From assembly GCF_001956315.1 (NCBI RefSeq), contig NZ_MOLY01000042.1:62001-126000 (forward strand): a stretch of 64,000 nucleotides of DNA. The letters run 5' to 3'. Below, one piece after another: positions 16,606-26,482 of the stretch. The notes beneath the pieces were generated by a model, which ran no database searches, was not told the DNA's origin, and saw nothing but the letters and a program-made list of their open reading frames with translations. Every line of letters starts with the position of its first letter. Position 1 is the stretch's first letter. Made by a program: the position numbers and the translations under genes. The DNA is from Sphingomonas montana (lineage in GTDB: Bacteria > Pseudomonadota > Alphaproteobacteria > Sphingomonadales > Sphingomonadaceae).

Positions 16606-19600
16606 ATGCGCAACATCTCCGCCTGGTCGATCCGCAACCCGATCCCGTCGCTGGTGCTGTTCGCGGCACTGACGATCGCGGGGATCCTGTCGTTCATGCG
16701 GATGGACGTGAACAACCAGCCGGACATCGCCTTCCCCGGCGCGAACATCACCGTGTCGCAGCCCGGCGCCGCGCCCAGCGAGATGGAAACGCAGGTCACC
16801 CAGCGGATCGAGGCGGCGGTGCGCGGCATCAACGGGATCGACGAGATCCAGTCGACCGTGACCGAAGGCAATTCCAACACGTTCGTCCAGTTCGTGCTGG
16901 GCACGCCGATCGACCGCGCGGTGACCGACGTGCGCGAAGCGGTGCAGCGCGTGCGCAGCGACCTGCCCGACGGGATTCAGGAACCGCAGGTGACACGGAT
17001 CGACATCGATGGCGATGCGATCGTGTCCTATTCGGTCGCCGCGACGGACATGACGCTGGAACAGTTGAGCTGGTTCGTCGACAATCAGGTGACCAAGCGG
17101 CTGCTGGCCGTGTCCGGCGTGGCATCGGTGGAACGCGAAGGCGGCGTGACGCGCGAGATTCGCGTGATCCTGGATCCCGCGCGGATGCAGGCGCAGGGCG
17201 TGACCGCGAACCAGATCAACGCGCAGCTGCGATCGACCAACCTGAACGCCGCCGGCGGGCGCGCCGAGATTGCGGGCGCCGAACAGTCGGTCCGCATCCT
17301 GGGGAATGCGGCCGATGCCTATGCACTGGGCCAGAAGCAGATTTCGGTCGGCAACGGCCGCGCGGTGAAACTGGCCGACATCGCCCAGGTGGTGGACGGT
17401 TATGCCGAACAGCGCCGGCTGGCACGGATGAACGGCCGCGAAGTCGTGAGTTTCGACCTGTACAAGGCCAAGGGATTTTCCGACGTCACCGTCTATGCCG
17501 AAGTGCAGAAGGCGATCGAACGGCTGCGTACCGAAAATTCGGGGGTGACGTTCCGCCAGCTCTATACCAGCGTCGACTATACCGAAGCGCAGTATGAAGC
17601 CGCGATCGAGGCGATGATCCTGGGCGCCATATTGGCGGTGATCGTGGTGTTCCTGTTCCTGCGCGACTGGCGCGCGACGGTGATATCGGCGCTGGCCATC
17701 CCGCTGTCGGCGATCCCGACATTCTGGGCGATGGACCTGATCGGGTTCACGCTGAACAACATGACGCTGCTGGCGCTGAGCCTGGTGGCGGGCGTGCTGG
17801 TGGACGATGCGATCGTGGAGATCGAGAACATCGTGCGGCATATCCGGATGGGCAAATCCGTCTGGCAGGCATCGATCGATGCCGCCGACGAGATCGGGCT
17901 GGCGGTGGTCGCGACGACATTCTCGATCGTGGCGGTGTTCTTCCCGGTCAGCGTGATGCCGGGCATAGCCGGGCAGTTTTTCAAGAATTTCGGGTTCACC
18001 GTCGTGGTGGCGGTGCTGATGAGCCTGGCGGTCGCGCGGTTGGTGACGCCGATGATCGCCGCCTATTTCCTGCGCCCCCATGGCGGCGAGGAGCATCCCG
18101 ACGGCAAGGCGATGGTCCTGTACCAGTCGCTCCTGCGCTGGACGCTGGACCGCACGGGGGCCGAGGCGGCCCGCGCGCGCGGCGGCGTGGCGCGGCGGTT
18201 CGCCTGGATCCGCGACCATCGCTGGTGGACGATGGGGTTCGGCCTGCTGGCGTTCCTGGGGACGATCGTCGCGTTCGCGACGTTGCCGCAGACCTTCTTC
18301 CCGACCGGTGATACCGACTACAGCCAGTTGCGGATCCAGCTGGTGCCGGGGTCCACCCTGCAGCAGACCGAAGCGGTGGCGGACCGCGCCGCACGGCTGC
18401 TCGATGCGCAGCCGGAGGTGCAGTCGGCCTATACCACCGTGCAGGTGGGCACCGCGCGCGTGCTGATCACGCTGCGCAAGGATCGCAAGCGGACCAGCAC
18501 CGAGTTCGAACGGCAGTTGCAGCCACAGCTGAACCGCATTGCCGACGCGCGCATCAATTTCCAGGCGCAGAACGGTGGCGGCGGTGGCGGACGCGATATC
18601 GCGATCGTGCTGGCCAGCGACGATCCGGTGAAGCTGGATGCGGCGGCACAGACGGTGGTGGCCGCGATGGCGAAGATGCCCAACATCCGCGCGCCGCGGA
18701 CCGAGGGCGATCTGCCGCGCCCCGAGATCGTGATCCGGCCGCGGATCGACCTGGCCGCCGACATGGGCGTGACGACGCAGGCGCTGTCTACCGCGATCCG
18801 CATCGCCACACTGGGCGACATCGATCAGAATGTGGCGAAATTCTCGCTGAGCGACAGGCAGATCCCGATCCGCGTGGCGATCGACGAGGGCGCGCGTCGC
18901 AACCTGTCGACGATCCGTAATTTGCCCGTGCCGACGACGTCCGGCGGATCGGTGCCGCTTTCGGTGATCGCCGACATCGGTTTCGGCGAAGGGCCGTCGC
19001 AGGTCCGCCGCCTGAATCAGGTCCGCCGCCTGCTGATCGGGGCCGACCTGGCACCGGGCGCGATCGACGGCGAGGAACGCGCCAAGATCCTGGCGCTGCC
19101 GGAAATGAAGAACCTGCCCGCCGGCGTGGAATATGTGACGTCCGGGCAGAGCAAGTCGCAGGAGGAGATGATTGCCAATTTCATCACCGCGGTGTTGGCG
19201 GGCGTGCTGCTGGTGCTGGCGGTGCTGATCCTGTTGTACAAGCGGGTCGTGCCGCCGTTCGTGAACCTAGGGTCGCTGATGCTGGCGCCGTTCGGCGGGC
19301 TGATCGCGCTCCATATCGCGGGCATGCCGGTGTCGATGCCGGTCTATATCGGGTTGCTGATGCTGCTGGGTATCGTGGCGAAGAACTCCATCCTGCTGAT
19401 CGATTTCACGATCGAGGAGATCGACCGCGGCGTGCCGAAATATGAGGCGATCCTGGAGGCGGGTCACAAGCGTGCGCAGCCGATCGTCATGACGACGGTG
19501 GCGATGGTCGCGGGCATGATCCCGATCGCGCTGTCGATCGGCAGCGACGGCAGCTTCAACCAGCCCATGGCGGTGGTGGTGATCGGCGGGCTGATCGCAT

Positions 19601-19749
19601 CGACGTTGCTGACGCTGCTGATCGTGCCGGCGGGGTTCAGTCTGGCCGACGGGTTCGAGGCCAGGGTGGGGCCGTTCCTGCGCCGCACGCTGACCAATGG
19701 CGGCGAGGTGAAGGGCGGCGGCACGGGCGTGGTGCATCCTGCGGAGTAA
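16606..19749 (+). CDS. RND multidrug efflux permease (HAE1 type)
   Basis: A 1047-residue inner-membrane proton-drug antiporter of the AcrB/HAE1 family. It has the expected 12-helix arrangement: one helix at the N-terminus, a large periplasmic loop, five helices around residues 330-500, a second loop, and the final helices after about 860. The proton-relay acidic pair is in AGVLVDDAIVEIENI. The matching lysine is in LLGIVAKNSILLIDF. A poly-Gly stretch (NGGGGGGRD) interrupts the second porter loop. It works with the adaptor upstream, with substrates unknown. Confidence 0.95.
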   Translation: MRNISAWSIRNPIPSLVLFAALTIAGILSFMRMDVNNQPDIAFPGANITVSQPGAAPSEMETQVTQRIEAAVRGINGIDEIQSTVTEGNSNTFVQFVLGTPIDRAVTDVREAVQRVRSDLPDGIQEPQVTRIDIDGDAIVSYSVAATDMTLEQLSWFVDNQVTKRLLAVSGVASVEREGGVTREIRVILDPARMQAQGVTANQINAQLRSTNLNAAGGRAEIAGAEQSVRILGNAADAYALGQKQISVGNGRAVKLADIAQVVDGYAEQRRLARMNGREVVSFDLYKAKGFSDVTVYAEVQKAIERLRTENSGVTFRQLYTSVDYTEAQYEAAIEAMILGAILAVIVVFLFLRDWRATVISALAIPLSAIPTFWAMDLIGFTLNNMTLLALSLVAGVLVDDAIVEIENIVRHIRMGKSVWQASIDAADEIGLAVVATTFSIVAVFFPVSVMPGIAGQFFKNFGFTVVVAVLMSLAVARLVTPMIAAYFLRPHGGEEHPDGKAMVLYQSLLRWTLDRTGAEAARARGGVARRFAWIRDHRWWTMGFGLLAFLGTIVAFATLPQTFFPTGDTDYSQLRIQLVPGSTLQQTEAVADRAARLLDAQPEVQSAYTTVQVGTARVLITLRKDRKRTSTEFERQLQPQLNRIADARINFQAQNGGGGGGRDIAIVLASDDPVKLDAAAQTVVAAMAKMPNIRAPRTEGDLPRPEIVIRPRIDLAADMGVTTQALSTAIRIATLGDIDQNVAKFSLSDRQIPIRVAIDEGARRNLSTIRNLPVPTTSGGSVPLSVIADIGFGEGPSQVRRLNQVRRLLIGADLAPGAIDGEERAKILALPEMKNLPAGVEYVTSGQSKSQEEMIANFITAVLAGVLLVLAVLILLYKRVVPPFVNLGSLMLAPFGGLIALHIAGMPVSMPVYIGLLMLLGIVAKNSILLIDFTIEEIDRGVPKYEAILEAGHKRAQPIVMTTVAMVAGMIPIALSIGSDGSFNQPMAVVVIGGLIASTLLTLLIVPAGFSLADGFEARVGPFLRRTLTNGGEVKGGGTGVVHPAE

Positions 19750-20059
19750 GGGGCGGCGCGGGATCCGATGGGATAGGCAAGATTTGGCGGTCCGCTGGCT
19801 CGAAGAGGCGACCGGGAGTCGACAAACGCTGTGCCCGCCCAGTTCGGTTCAGGCCTGCCGAGATCCTTATGCGAAGTTCTCGCCAAGGCTGGAACCAAAC
19901 GGGGTCGGCGAGCGGTTCCGGCGTTCGCCCGCAACGAAGCGAGCGGGCGTCGGGCTCCCGGCTCTCTTCGATCGTGCGTCGGACGGGCGTCGGGTGACGG
20001 CTTGCGGCGATCTGCCGAAACGGGATTGAACCATCCGGGGTTGCGGTCATTCTAGCGGG
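19750..20059. other. Intergenic region
   Basis: No credible gene. It contains a short inverted element around 19925-19950 (CGCCCGC...GCGGGCG) that could end the RND transcript. The promoter of the DUF445 gene is presumably in the last 100 bases. Confidence 0.45.
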
Positions 20060-21316
20060 ATGATGCCCATCACCCGTTCCGCCGCCCCCGTCACCGGCGG
20101 CCCACGCACCATGCGGATCGTCGCGACCGGGTTGCTGGTGGCGATGGCCGCGTTGTACATCCTGTCGCGGGCGATGGAGCCGCGCCATGCGGGCTGGGGG
20201 TTCATCCGCGCCTTTGCCGAGGCGGCGATGGTCGGGGGGCTGGCGGACTGGTTCGCTGTGACCGCGCTGTTCCGCCATCCGCTGGGCCTGCCGATCCCGC
20301 ATACTGCGATCATCCCGCGCAACAAGGACCGGATCGGCGCGACGCTGGCGATGTTCCTGAAGGATAATTTCCTCACCCCCCGCGTGGTGGCGCGACGGAT
20401 GCGGCGGATGGACGTGGCGGGGGCGGCCGGTCGGTTCCTGGCAACGCCGACCGAGGGCGGGCGGTTGCGTGCCGGCGCATCGCGACTGGTGGCCAATGTG
20501 CTCGAGTCGCTCGATCAGGACCGGCTGGGCGGGATGGTGAAGGGCGCGATCGCAGCGCGACTGCGCGCGCTGAATGCCGCACCGCTGATCGGACAGGCGA
20601 TCGCCGCCGCGATGCAGAACAAGCGCCATCTACCGGTGATGGATGCGCTGATCACGTGGGGCAGCCGCGTGCTGCTCCGGAATGAGGCGACAGTGCGGGC
20701 AATGGTCAGCCAACGATCCGGATCGATCCTGCGCTGGACCGGGCTGGACGAGCGGATCGGGCAGGCGGTGATCGACGGGCTGTACAAGCTGCTCGACGAC
20801 ATGGCGACCGATCCGGACCATCCGCTGCGGATCAAGGCGGAGGAGGGGCTGGCGCAACTGGCGTTCGACCTGCAGCGTGATCCGGCGATGCAGGCGCGGG
20901 TCGACCGGATCCGCGACGAACTGCTCGACAATCCGGCGGTCGCGCGGTGGATCGACGGGTTGTGGGAAAGCGCGCGGGCCGGCCTGTTGCGTGCGGCGCG
21001 CGATCCGCAGGCCGCGCTGGCGGGGAAGCTGGGCGAGATGCTGCGCCAACTGGGCGCGACGTTGCAGCAGGATGCCAGGCTCGCCAAGACGATCAACAGC
21101 TTTGTCCGGCGGACCGCGGTGGGCGCTGTCGCGACCTATGGCGACCAGATCGTGACGCTGGTGTCCGAGACGATCCGCGGATGGGATGCGCGCACGATCA
21201 CCGGACGGCTGGAAAATGCGGTGGGCCGCGACCTGCAATATATCCGTGTCAACGGCACCGTCGTGGGTGGGCTGGTCGGCGTGCTGATCCATGTGGTGGA
21301 CCGTTTCGTCGGCTGA
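20060..21316 (+). CDS. DUF445 family membrane protein (YjiN-like)
   Basis: A 418-residue protein of the DUF445/YjiN family. It has an N-terminal membrane segment (about residues 20-37) and the hallmark GWGFIRAFAEAAMVGGLADWFAVTALFRHPLG, followed by IPHTAIIPRNKDRIG. A long helical soluble region follows, and a C-terminal membrane segment (VGGLVGVLIHVVDRFVG). Function unknown; some relatives are called inner-membrane proteins of envelope homeostasis. A Met at position 2 or 18 could also be the start. It is monocistronic. Confidence 0.88.
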   Translation: MMPITRSAAPVTGGPRTMRIVATGLLVAMAALYILSRAMEPRHAGWGFIRAFAEAAMVGGLADWFAVTALFRHPLGLPIPHTAIIPRNKDRIGATLAMFLKDNFLTPRVVARRMRRMDVAGAAGRFLATPTEGGRLRAGASRLVANVLESLDQDRLGGMVKGAIAARLRALNAAPLIGQAIAAAMQNKRHLPVMDALITWGSRVLLRNEATVRAMVSQRSGSILRWTGLDERIGQAVIDGLYKLLDDMATDPDHPLRIKAEEGLAQLAFDLQRDPAMQARVDRIRDELLDNPAVARWIDGLWESARAGLLRAARDPQAALAGKLGEMLRQLGATLQQDARLAKTINSFVRRTAVGAVATYGDQIVTLVSETIRGWDARTITGRLENAVGRDLQYIRVNGTVVGGLVGVLIHVVDRFVG

Positions 21317-21411
21317 TCCGGTCAGTCCAGCCGCCGCGTCACTAGGGCTATGTCATTATAGTGTAACGAAATCCTTACGCGGCGTTTACCTAACCGCCCT
21401 AGCCCCGGCCC

Positions 21412-22725
21412 ATGCCCGATACGCATCAGACCGATTTTTCGACAGCCGACCCGGACAGCTGGATCATTCCCGGCAGTGCGCAGCTATGCGTCGCCGGCGA
21501 TGCGACGCTGGCGAGCGCGATCGACCAGTTTCGTGCGCAGCCGCGGACGCGGATCCTGCCGGTGGTGGATGCCGCGATGCGCGTGACGGGTGCGATCTAC
21601 GAACAGGATGTGCGGCGCCTGCTGTTCAATCCGTTCGGGCATGCACTGCTGCAGAATCCGGCCTATGGCCGCCAACTGGGAACGTTGCCGCGCCCCTGCC
21701 CGATGGCGGAGGTTGATGCCGGGCCGGGGCCAATGCTGGAACGCTATGCCGCGGCGGCGATCCAGGACGGGATGATCCTGACCCGCGACGGGCGGCTGGC
21801 GGGCGTACTGTCCAACCGGACGCTTATGCAGATGGCGGCAGCGCGCGAGGCGGACCGCGCGGCGGAGCAGACGGCGCGGCTGGCCCGGCTGACCGCGGCG
21901 GGCGCGCGTTTCGAGGCTGTCGCGGGATCGCTGGCGGACCTGCTGACCAGCCTGGGTGGCGATATCCACGAGGCGGCGGGCACGGCGGCGACCCATGCGC
22001 GCCGCAGCACCGCGCGTGCGACCGCGATCGCCGGGAATGTCGCGCGGACGGACGGGGAGATCGACCGGCTGGCGGGCCAGACGCTGGTGCTGGCCGACGC
22101 GTTGCGCCGACTGCAGGGCGAGAGCGCGGACGCCCGCACGATCGCGGGGCGGGCGGTGGCGGTGGCGTCGACCGCATCGGACCGCACGACGCAGCTAGCG
22201 GCGGCGGCACGATCGATCGAACCGGCGACCGCGCTGATCGAGGCGGTGGCGCGGCGCGTCAACCTGCTCGCGCTGAATGCCACGATCGAGGCGGCGCGGG
22301 CTGGCGAGGCGGGCCGCGGCTTTGCGGTGGTGGCGAGCGAGGTGCGGCAACTGGCGGGCCAGACGCGGCGCGCCGCGGCCGAGATCGGCGGTCAGGTGAC
22401 GCAGATCCTGACGCTGGTCGCCGAGGTGACCGCGGGCCAGGCGGCGATCCGCGACGTGGTGGCGACGGTCGACACGCTGACCGGATCGGTCGATGCGACG
22501 GTCACCGCGCAGCGCGGCGTGACCGACCATGCAGGCGAGAGCGCCGGGGCCGCGCGCGACGCGGCGCAGGCCGCCGCCGCGATCGTCGCGGCAGCCGAGG
22601 GCGACAGCCATATCTCCGTCGCACATGCCGGGCGGATGCGCGCAATGGCCGAGGACCTGACCGGCAATGCAGGCCGCCTGCGGCAGGCGGTGAGCATTTT
22701 CCTGACCGAATTGCATGCGGATTGA
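21412..22725 (+). CDS. Soluble methyl-accepting chemotaxis-type receptor with CBS-like N-terminus
   Basis: A 437-residue protein. The C-terminal half is an MCP signalling domain: the hairpin tip is recognisable in [35 protein letters not shown], flanked by long Ala-rich coiled coils. There is no transmembrane segment and no HAMP. Instead residues about 20-140 resemble a pair of CBS motifs ([24 protein letters not shown], then [23 protein letters not shown]). CBS pairs usually bind adenosine nucleotides, so the receptor may sense an intracellular ligand. No che genes are nearby, so it may feed a distant or non-motility pathway. Confidence 0.85.
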   Translation: MPDTHQTDFSTADPDSWIIPGSAQLCVAGDATLASAIDQFRAQPRTRILPVVDAAMRVTGAIYEQDVRRLLFNPFGHALLQNPAYGRQLGTLPRPCPMAEVDAGPGPMLERYAAAAIQDGMILTRDGRLAGVLSNRTLMQMAAAREADRAAEQTARLARLTAAGARFEAVAGSLADLLTSLGGDIHEAAGTAATHARRSTARATAIAGNVARTDGEIDRLAGQTLVLADALRRLQGESADARTIAGRAVAVASTASDRTTQLAAAARSIEPATALIEAVARRVNLLALNATIEAARAGEAGRGFAVVASEVRQLAGQTRRAAAEIGGQVTQILTLVAEVTAGQAAIRDVVATVDTLTGSVDATVTAQRGVTDHAGESAGAARDAAQAAAAIVAAAEGDSHISVAHAGRMRAMAEDLTGNAGRLRQAVSIFLTELHAD

Positions 22726-22912
22726 TGTGACGGGGTCGCCCCGGGCACCCCTTGAGCCGTTCGTCTAGCCGGTGGTATCCGGCACGCGAAACCGTTCGCG
22801 AAGGAAGATGAGGCTGCCCGAACCGGGCGTTGTTCCATAGGCCAGGTGCGTAGGGCGCAACCGCATCCGATATATCCGCTCGGAGCCTGCGCGCATGCAA
22901 CATGGCGACGTT

Positions 22913-23257
22913 CTAGTGTCGCTCCCCCGACCGGTTAGCCTGCCAGGGGATCCCCGGGACGAGCGTGTCCATCGCCGGTTTGACGCACGGGACGATCTCC
23001 GCCTCCGTCCGAACGTGGGCAGCGCAGGCGAGGACCGTCGCGCAGACGGCGGCATCCAGCCGCGGATCGCCGCTGCGCCGCTTGAACACGCAGCGCTGGG
23101 TGCCCGTTCTGCGATCGGCACGGGTGACGATCCGCAGGCGGTTCAGTTGCTTCAGTCGCCGGGCGGTGACGACGATGTCGTCGGAGGGCGGGAGCGGTGT
23201 CTGGGCCGGTGCGACCTGTACCGGGGCGGCAAGGCCGAGCAGGACCGCTACGATCAT
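22913..23257 (-). CDS. Small exported protein, unknown function
   Basis: A 114-residue protein with a signal peptide of about 23 residues (MIVAVLLGLAAPVQVAPAQ) and a short mature part with the basic segment TARRLKQLNRLRIVTRADR and four cysteines that could form two disulphides. Its ATG at 23257 overlaps the stop of the PagL-like gene (ATGA), so it is co-translated with that outer-membrane enzyme. No recognised domain. A longer version extends back into the PagL-like gene in another frame and is not credible. Confidence 0.65.
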   Translation of the reverse strand: MIVAVLLGLAAPVQVAPAQTPLPPSDDIVVTARRLKQLNRLRIVTRADRRTGTQRCVFKRRSGDPRLDAAVCATVLACAAHVRTEAEIVPCVKPAMDTLVPGIPWQANRSGERH

Positions 23258-23931
23258 CGTCCCAGCCTTCGCACCAGTCGCAGCCCCAGATGGTCGATGC
23301 CGGGATTCTGTTTGGAAAACATCTGCCGGTGGCTGAAATGTTCCCACGCCAGCTCGGCGGCCCACCGCGCGTTCAGCCGGACGCCCAGCGATGCGTTGGG
23401 ATTGAACAGGACCCGCGAGCCCCAGGACGTGTGATCGCGGTAGATGCCGTAGCGCCGCCGGGCCTCGCCCAGATCCAGCCCGGGTACGAACGGATCGGGC
23501 GTGAAGCGATACCCGTCATGGATGGTCAGCCCGATCCCGACCTGGCCATAGACCCGCCCATGCAGAACATGCTGGCGCCATTCCGCGCCGACGCTGGCGA
23601 AGCTGGTGCGGCCGGCTGTGTTGATCTGTCCCTTGGCGGTCAGCCGCGGCTTCAGCGCCCAGCGCAAGGGCGCGCTGCGGTAGGCGAGCTGGATGTCGAC
23701 CGTCCCCTTCTCCTCTTCGCCCTCGAGAAGCTGACCCGCCGGCAATCGCGGAAATACCAGTTCTTCGCCAAGCGGGTGGAAGTTGGAGCCATGATCGAAA
23801 AGCCCGACCACGATCTCCGACCCGGTCCACCGCGACGGCGTGGCTGCCCCTTGGATACGGTCCTGCGCCGCCGCCGGAACCGAGACGAGCGCCATCGCCG
23901 TGCCAAGCACGATCTTCTTCCAGCCAACCAT
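23254..23931 (-). CDS. PagL-like acyloxyacyl hydrolase (lipid A 3-O-deacylase family)
   Basis: A 225-residue outer-membrane beta-barrel candidate with a signal peptide (residues 1-22). The C-terminus carries the family signature AWEHFSHRQMFSKQNPGID followed by HLGLRLVRR. In PagL the His and Ser of this H-x-S segment are catalytic and remove the 3-O acyl chain of lipid A. Alternating strands such as VGLFDHGSNF and RVYGQVGIGLTIHDGYRF support a barrel. Inferred role: remodelling lipid A or the glycosphingolipids that replace LPS in many sphingomonads. A caution is that sphingomonads may lack the usual PagL substrate. Confidence 0.78.
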   Translation of the reverse strand: MVGWKKIVLGTAMALVSVPAAAQDRIQGAATPSRWTGSEIVVGLFDHGSNFHPLGEELVFPRLPAGQLLEGEEEKGTVDIQLAYRSAPLRWALKPRLTAKGQINTAGRTSFASVGAEWRQHVLHGRVYGQVGIGLTIHDGYRFTPDPFVPGLDLGEARRRYGIYRDHTSWGSRVLFNPNASLGVRLNARWAAELAWEHFSHRQMFSKQNPGIDHLGLRLVRRLGR

Positions 23932-24017
23932 GTTCCCACCCTATCGAAACGACCGTCGCCCGGCCGATGATGATGGGGTAAGATCGCAATAAGTTTCTGT
24001 CAAACAGAAAGACAATA

Positions 24018-24641
24018 GTGAGAAACAGTGATTTGCTACCGCCGCCCAAGGCACGGATCTGTCGTTTCGCAGGCAATCTGTTCCTGATGTTCGCAGCGAT
24101 CGTCGCGCTCGGCATTCCGAGCGGCGGCATCTGGCCCGGCGCGAGAAGCCATTGCGAAGACGGGGGCTGTGTCTGGACGATGAAGCCGGCCCTCCTGCTC
24201 GAGGAAGACGATCGCGCCTCCGTCATGGCGTCCGGCGATGCGGAGCGCGCGTTCGACGCCCATGTCGCCCGCCCGATCGTCCGGCTTGGACTGGTTGGAG
24301 TCGATCTGGTCGAGTCGGGGCCGTTCGCGATGCTGTTGCTGGGCGTGGGGCTGGCGCTGCGGCGACTGGGCGGGCGCGGCGAGGGGACGTTCGCGCGGGC
24401 GTTGCCATGGCTGCGCCGCGCCTCGATCGCGGCGATCCTGTGGGCGATCGCCAGGCCGGTGTCCGACAGCCTCATGGCCATGCTGCTCGCGCCGGGTACA
24501 CCATCGGGCGCGCGCTGGCAGGTTTCGGTCGACCTGGTGGAGGTCGGCACCGCGCTGATGCTGGCGATCGCCGCCTATGCGACGGTGTGGGCGCTGGAGG
24601 CGGGCGTGCGCACGCAGCAGGATCTGGCAGAGATCGTCTGA
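24018..24641 (+). CDS. DUF2975 domain-containing membrane protein
   Basis: A 207-residue inner-membrane protein with about four membrane segments (roughly residues 20-36, 90-112, 130-150 and 172-195). It resembles the DUF2975 family, which commonly precedes a small Xre-type regulator. GTG at 24018 is the first start after a short AT-rich promoter region shared with the divergent PagL-like gene. Its stop overlaps the next ATG by one base (TGATG). Likely function: a sensor or partner for the downstream DNA-binding protein, inferred from this recurring pairing. Confidence 0.78.
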   Translation: MRNSDLLPPPKARICRFAGNLFLMFAAIVALGIPSGGIWPGARSHCEDGGCVWTMKPALLLEEDDRASVMASGDAERAFDAHVARPIVRLGLVGVDLVESGPFAMLLLGVGLALRRLGGRGEGTFARALPWLRRASIAAILWAIARPVSDSLMAMLLAPGTPSGARWQVSVDLVEVGTALMLAIAAYATVWALEAGVRTQQDLAEIV

Positions 24642-24877
24642 TGCCGGTCATCGTCAATCTCGACGTCATGCTGGCGCGTCGCAAGGTGCGGTCCAAGGAA
24701 CTGGCCGAGGCCATCGGCATCACCGAATCGAACCTGTCGCTGCTCAAGTCCGGCAAGGTGAAAGGCGTGCGGTTCTCCACCCTTGCCGCCATCTGCCGCT
24801 ATCTGGAATGCGCGCCGGGCGATATCCTCGCCTATGAGCTGTCGGATGACGATCTTCGTCCCGATGGCGGCGACTAG
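24641..24877 (+). CDS. Small Xre/YozG-type helix-turn-helix regulator
   Basis: A 78-residue Cro/CI-like protein. The helix-turn-helix is in ELAEAIGITESNLSLLKSGKVKGVRFSTL, and the end ICRYLECAPGDILAYEL is typical of the small regulators paired with DUF2975 membrane proteins. It starts in the stop codon of the membrane gene, so the two are translated together. Probably autoregulatory. The target is unknown. Confidence 0.88.
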   Translation: MPVIVNLDVMLARRKVRSKELAEAIGITESNLSLLKSGKVKGVRFSTLAAICRYLECAPGDILAYELSDDDLRPDGGD

Positions 24878-24916
24878 GGGCCGACCGCATCAAATCCGGT
24901 TGGTGCCCCGTGCCCG

Positions 24917-24943
24917 GTTCTCGACAGGCGCGAACCGGACGGG
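24917..24943. repeat. Extragenic repeat related to 4388-4414
   Basis: A 27-base element with core TCGACAGG and end CGAACCGGACGGG, matching 4388-4414 at 24 of 27 positions. It lies between the convergent HTH and murA genes. Confidence 0.6.
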
Positions 24944-25011
24944 ACGTGGGGCAGGTGAACCCGTTCGACGCGGTCGCGATCCGCGGCATTCCGCCAACGG
25001 CCGCCCCGCCG

Positions 25012-26295
25012 TCAGTCGCCGCCGGCGCGTTCGATCTCGGCGCCGACGGCGGCGAGCTTGTCTTCCAACCGTTCGTAGCCGCGGTCGAGATGGTAGATGC
25101 GGTGGACTCGGGTTTCGCCTTCGGCGGCAAGGCCGGCGAGGACCAGGCTCATCGAGGCGCGCAGGTCGGTCGCCATGACTTCGGCGCCAACCAGACGATC
25201 GACGCCCCGGACGATCGCGGTGCGGCCCTGCACCAATATGTCGGCCCCCATGCGGGCGAGTTCGGGAACATGCATGTAGCGGTTTTCGAAGATCGACTCG
25301 GTCAGCACGCTGGCCCCGTCGGCCAGCGCCAGCATCGCCATGAACTGCGCCTGCATGTCGGTGGGGAAGGCGGGGAAAGGGGCGGTCGAGACGGTCAGTG
25401 CGCGGAGTTTTGCCGGGGCCTCGACGCGGATCGCGTCCGCGGTTTCGGTGATCGTCACGCCGGCGTCGCGCAGGCCGTCGAGGATGGCCTCCATGTCCGC
25501 CGCGCGCGCACCGACCAGATCGAGCGCCCCGCCCGTGATGGCGGCGGCGCAGGCATAGCTGCCGGCCTCGATCCGGTCGGGCATGACCTCATGCGTCGCG
25601 CCGTGCAGGCGGGGCTTGCCCTGAATGGTCAGCCGTTCGGTGCCGATGCCGGCGATTTCCGCGCCCATCGCCACGAGGCAGCGGCAGAGATCGGCAATCT
25701 CGGGTTCGCGCGCCGCGTTGTCGATGATCGTTTCGCCGGTCGCGAGGACGGCCGCCATCACGACATTTTCGGTGGCGCCGACCGAGACGACCGGGAAGCG
25801 GTACTGCCCGCCGCGCAGGCCGCCGTCGGGCGCGGTCGCCTTCACATAGCCGGCGGCGATTTCGATATGCGCCCCGAGCGCCTCCAGTGCGCGCAGGTGG
25901 AGGTCGATCGGCCGGTTGCCGATCGCGCAGCCGCCGGGCAGCGATACGGTCGCCTCCCCCGCGCGGGCGAGCAGCGGCCCGAGCACCAGGATCGAGGCGC
26001 GCATCTTGCGGACGATATCGTAGGGCGCGACCGTGGAGGCGATGCGTTGCGCGTGCAGCGTCATGATGCGCCCGAATTCCGCGCCGCGCGCGCCCGCGAC
26101 CTGCGTCGAGGTGCCGAGTTCGTTCAGGAGGTGGCCGAAACCGTCGACATCGGCCAGCCGTGGCAGGTTGCGCAGCATCAGCGGCTCGTCGGTCAGGAGC
26201 GCGCACGGCATGAGCGTGAGTGCTGCGTTCTTCGCACCGGAAATGGGCACGCGGCCCGAAAGGCGATTGCCGCCGCGGATGATGATCCTGTCCAT
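25012..26295 (-). CDS. murA: UDP-N-acetylglucosamine 1-carboxyvinyltransferase (MurA)
   Basis: First committed step of peptidoglycan synthesis, transferring enolpyruvate from PEP to UDP-GlcNAc. The 427-residue length is standard. The substrate lysine is K22 in ISGAKNAAL, the catalytic cysteine is about C123 in [16 protein letters not shown], the conserved Asp is in FPTDMQAQF and the Arg in DLRASMSLV. This is the housekeeping copy. A much more divergent second copy is at 38099-39415. It converges with the HTH gene and is monocistronic here. Confidence 0.96.
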   Translation of the reverse strand: MDRIIIRGGNRLSGRVPISGAKNAALTLMPCALLTDEPLMLRNLPRLADVDGFGHLLNELGTSTQVAGARGAEFGRIMTLHAQRIASTVAPYDIVRKMRASILVLGPLLARAGEATVSLPGGCAIGNRPIDLHLRALEALGAHIEIAAGYVKATAPDGGLRGGQYRFPVVSVGATENVVMAAVLATGETIIDNAAREPEIADLCRCLVAMGAEIAGIGTERLTIQGKPRLHGATHEVMPDRIEAGSYACAAAITGGALDLVGARAADMEAILDGLRDAGVTITETADAIRVEAPAKLRALTVSTAPFPAFPTDMQAQFMAMLALADGASVLTESIFENRYMHVPELARMGADILVQGRTAIVRGVDRLVGAEVMATDLRASMSLVLAGLAAEGETRVHRIYHLDRGYERLEDKLAAVGAEIERAGGD

Positions 26296-26439
26296 GGGAC
26301 AGCGCCTAACGCGGTTTGCGGGCGAGGGCTAGGTGGGAGGGGGCGGGCGGTGCCGATACATACGGCATCCCGGATCAATTCCTGGATGATTGTGAACCAG
26401 GTAAGCGCTTCGTCAAGCTGAGGCGCGGTCGCGTCTGGG

Positions 26440-26457
26440 CCCCGGCCTGCGCCGGGG
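26440..26457. repeat. Short palindromic element
   Basis: CCCCGG/CCGGGG arms around CCTGCG. A closely related element is at 45225-45241, and the shared core is CCTGCGCCGGGG. Both are intergenic. Confidence 0.5.
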
Positions 26458-26482
26458 TGCAGTCAACCCGTAGAGGCTCGGC

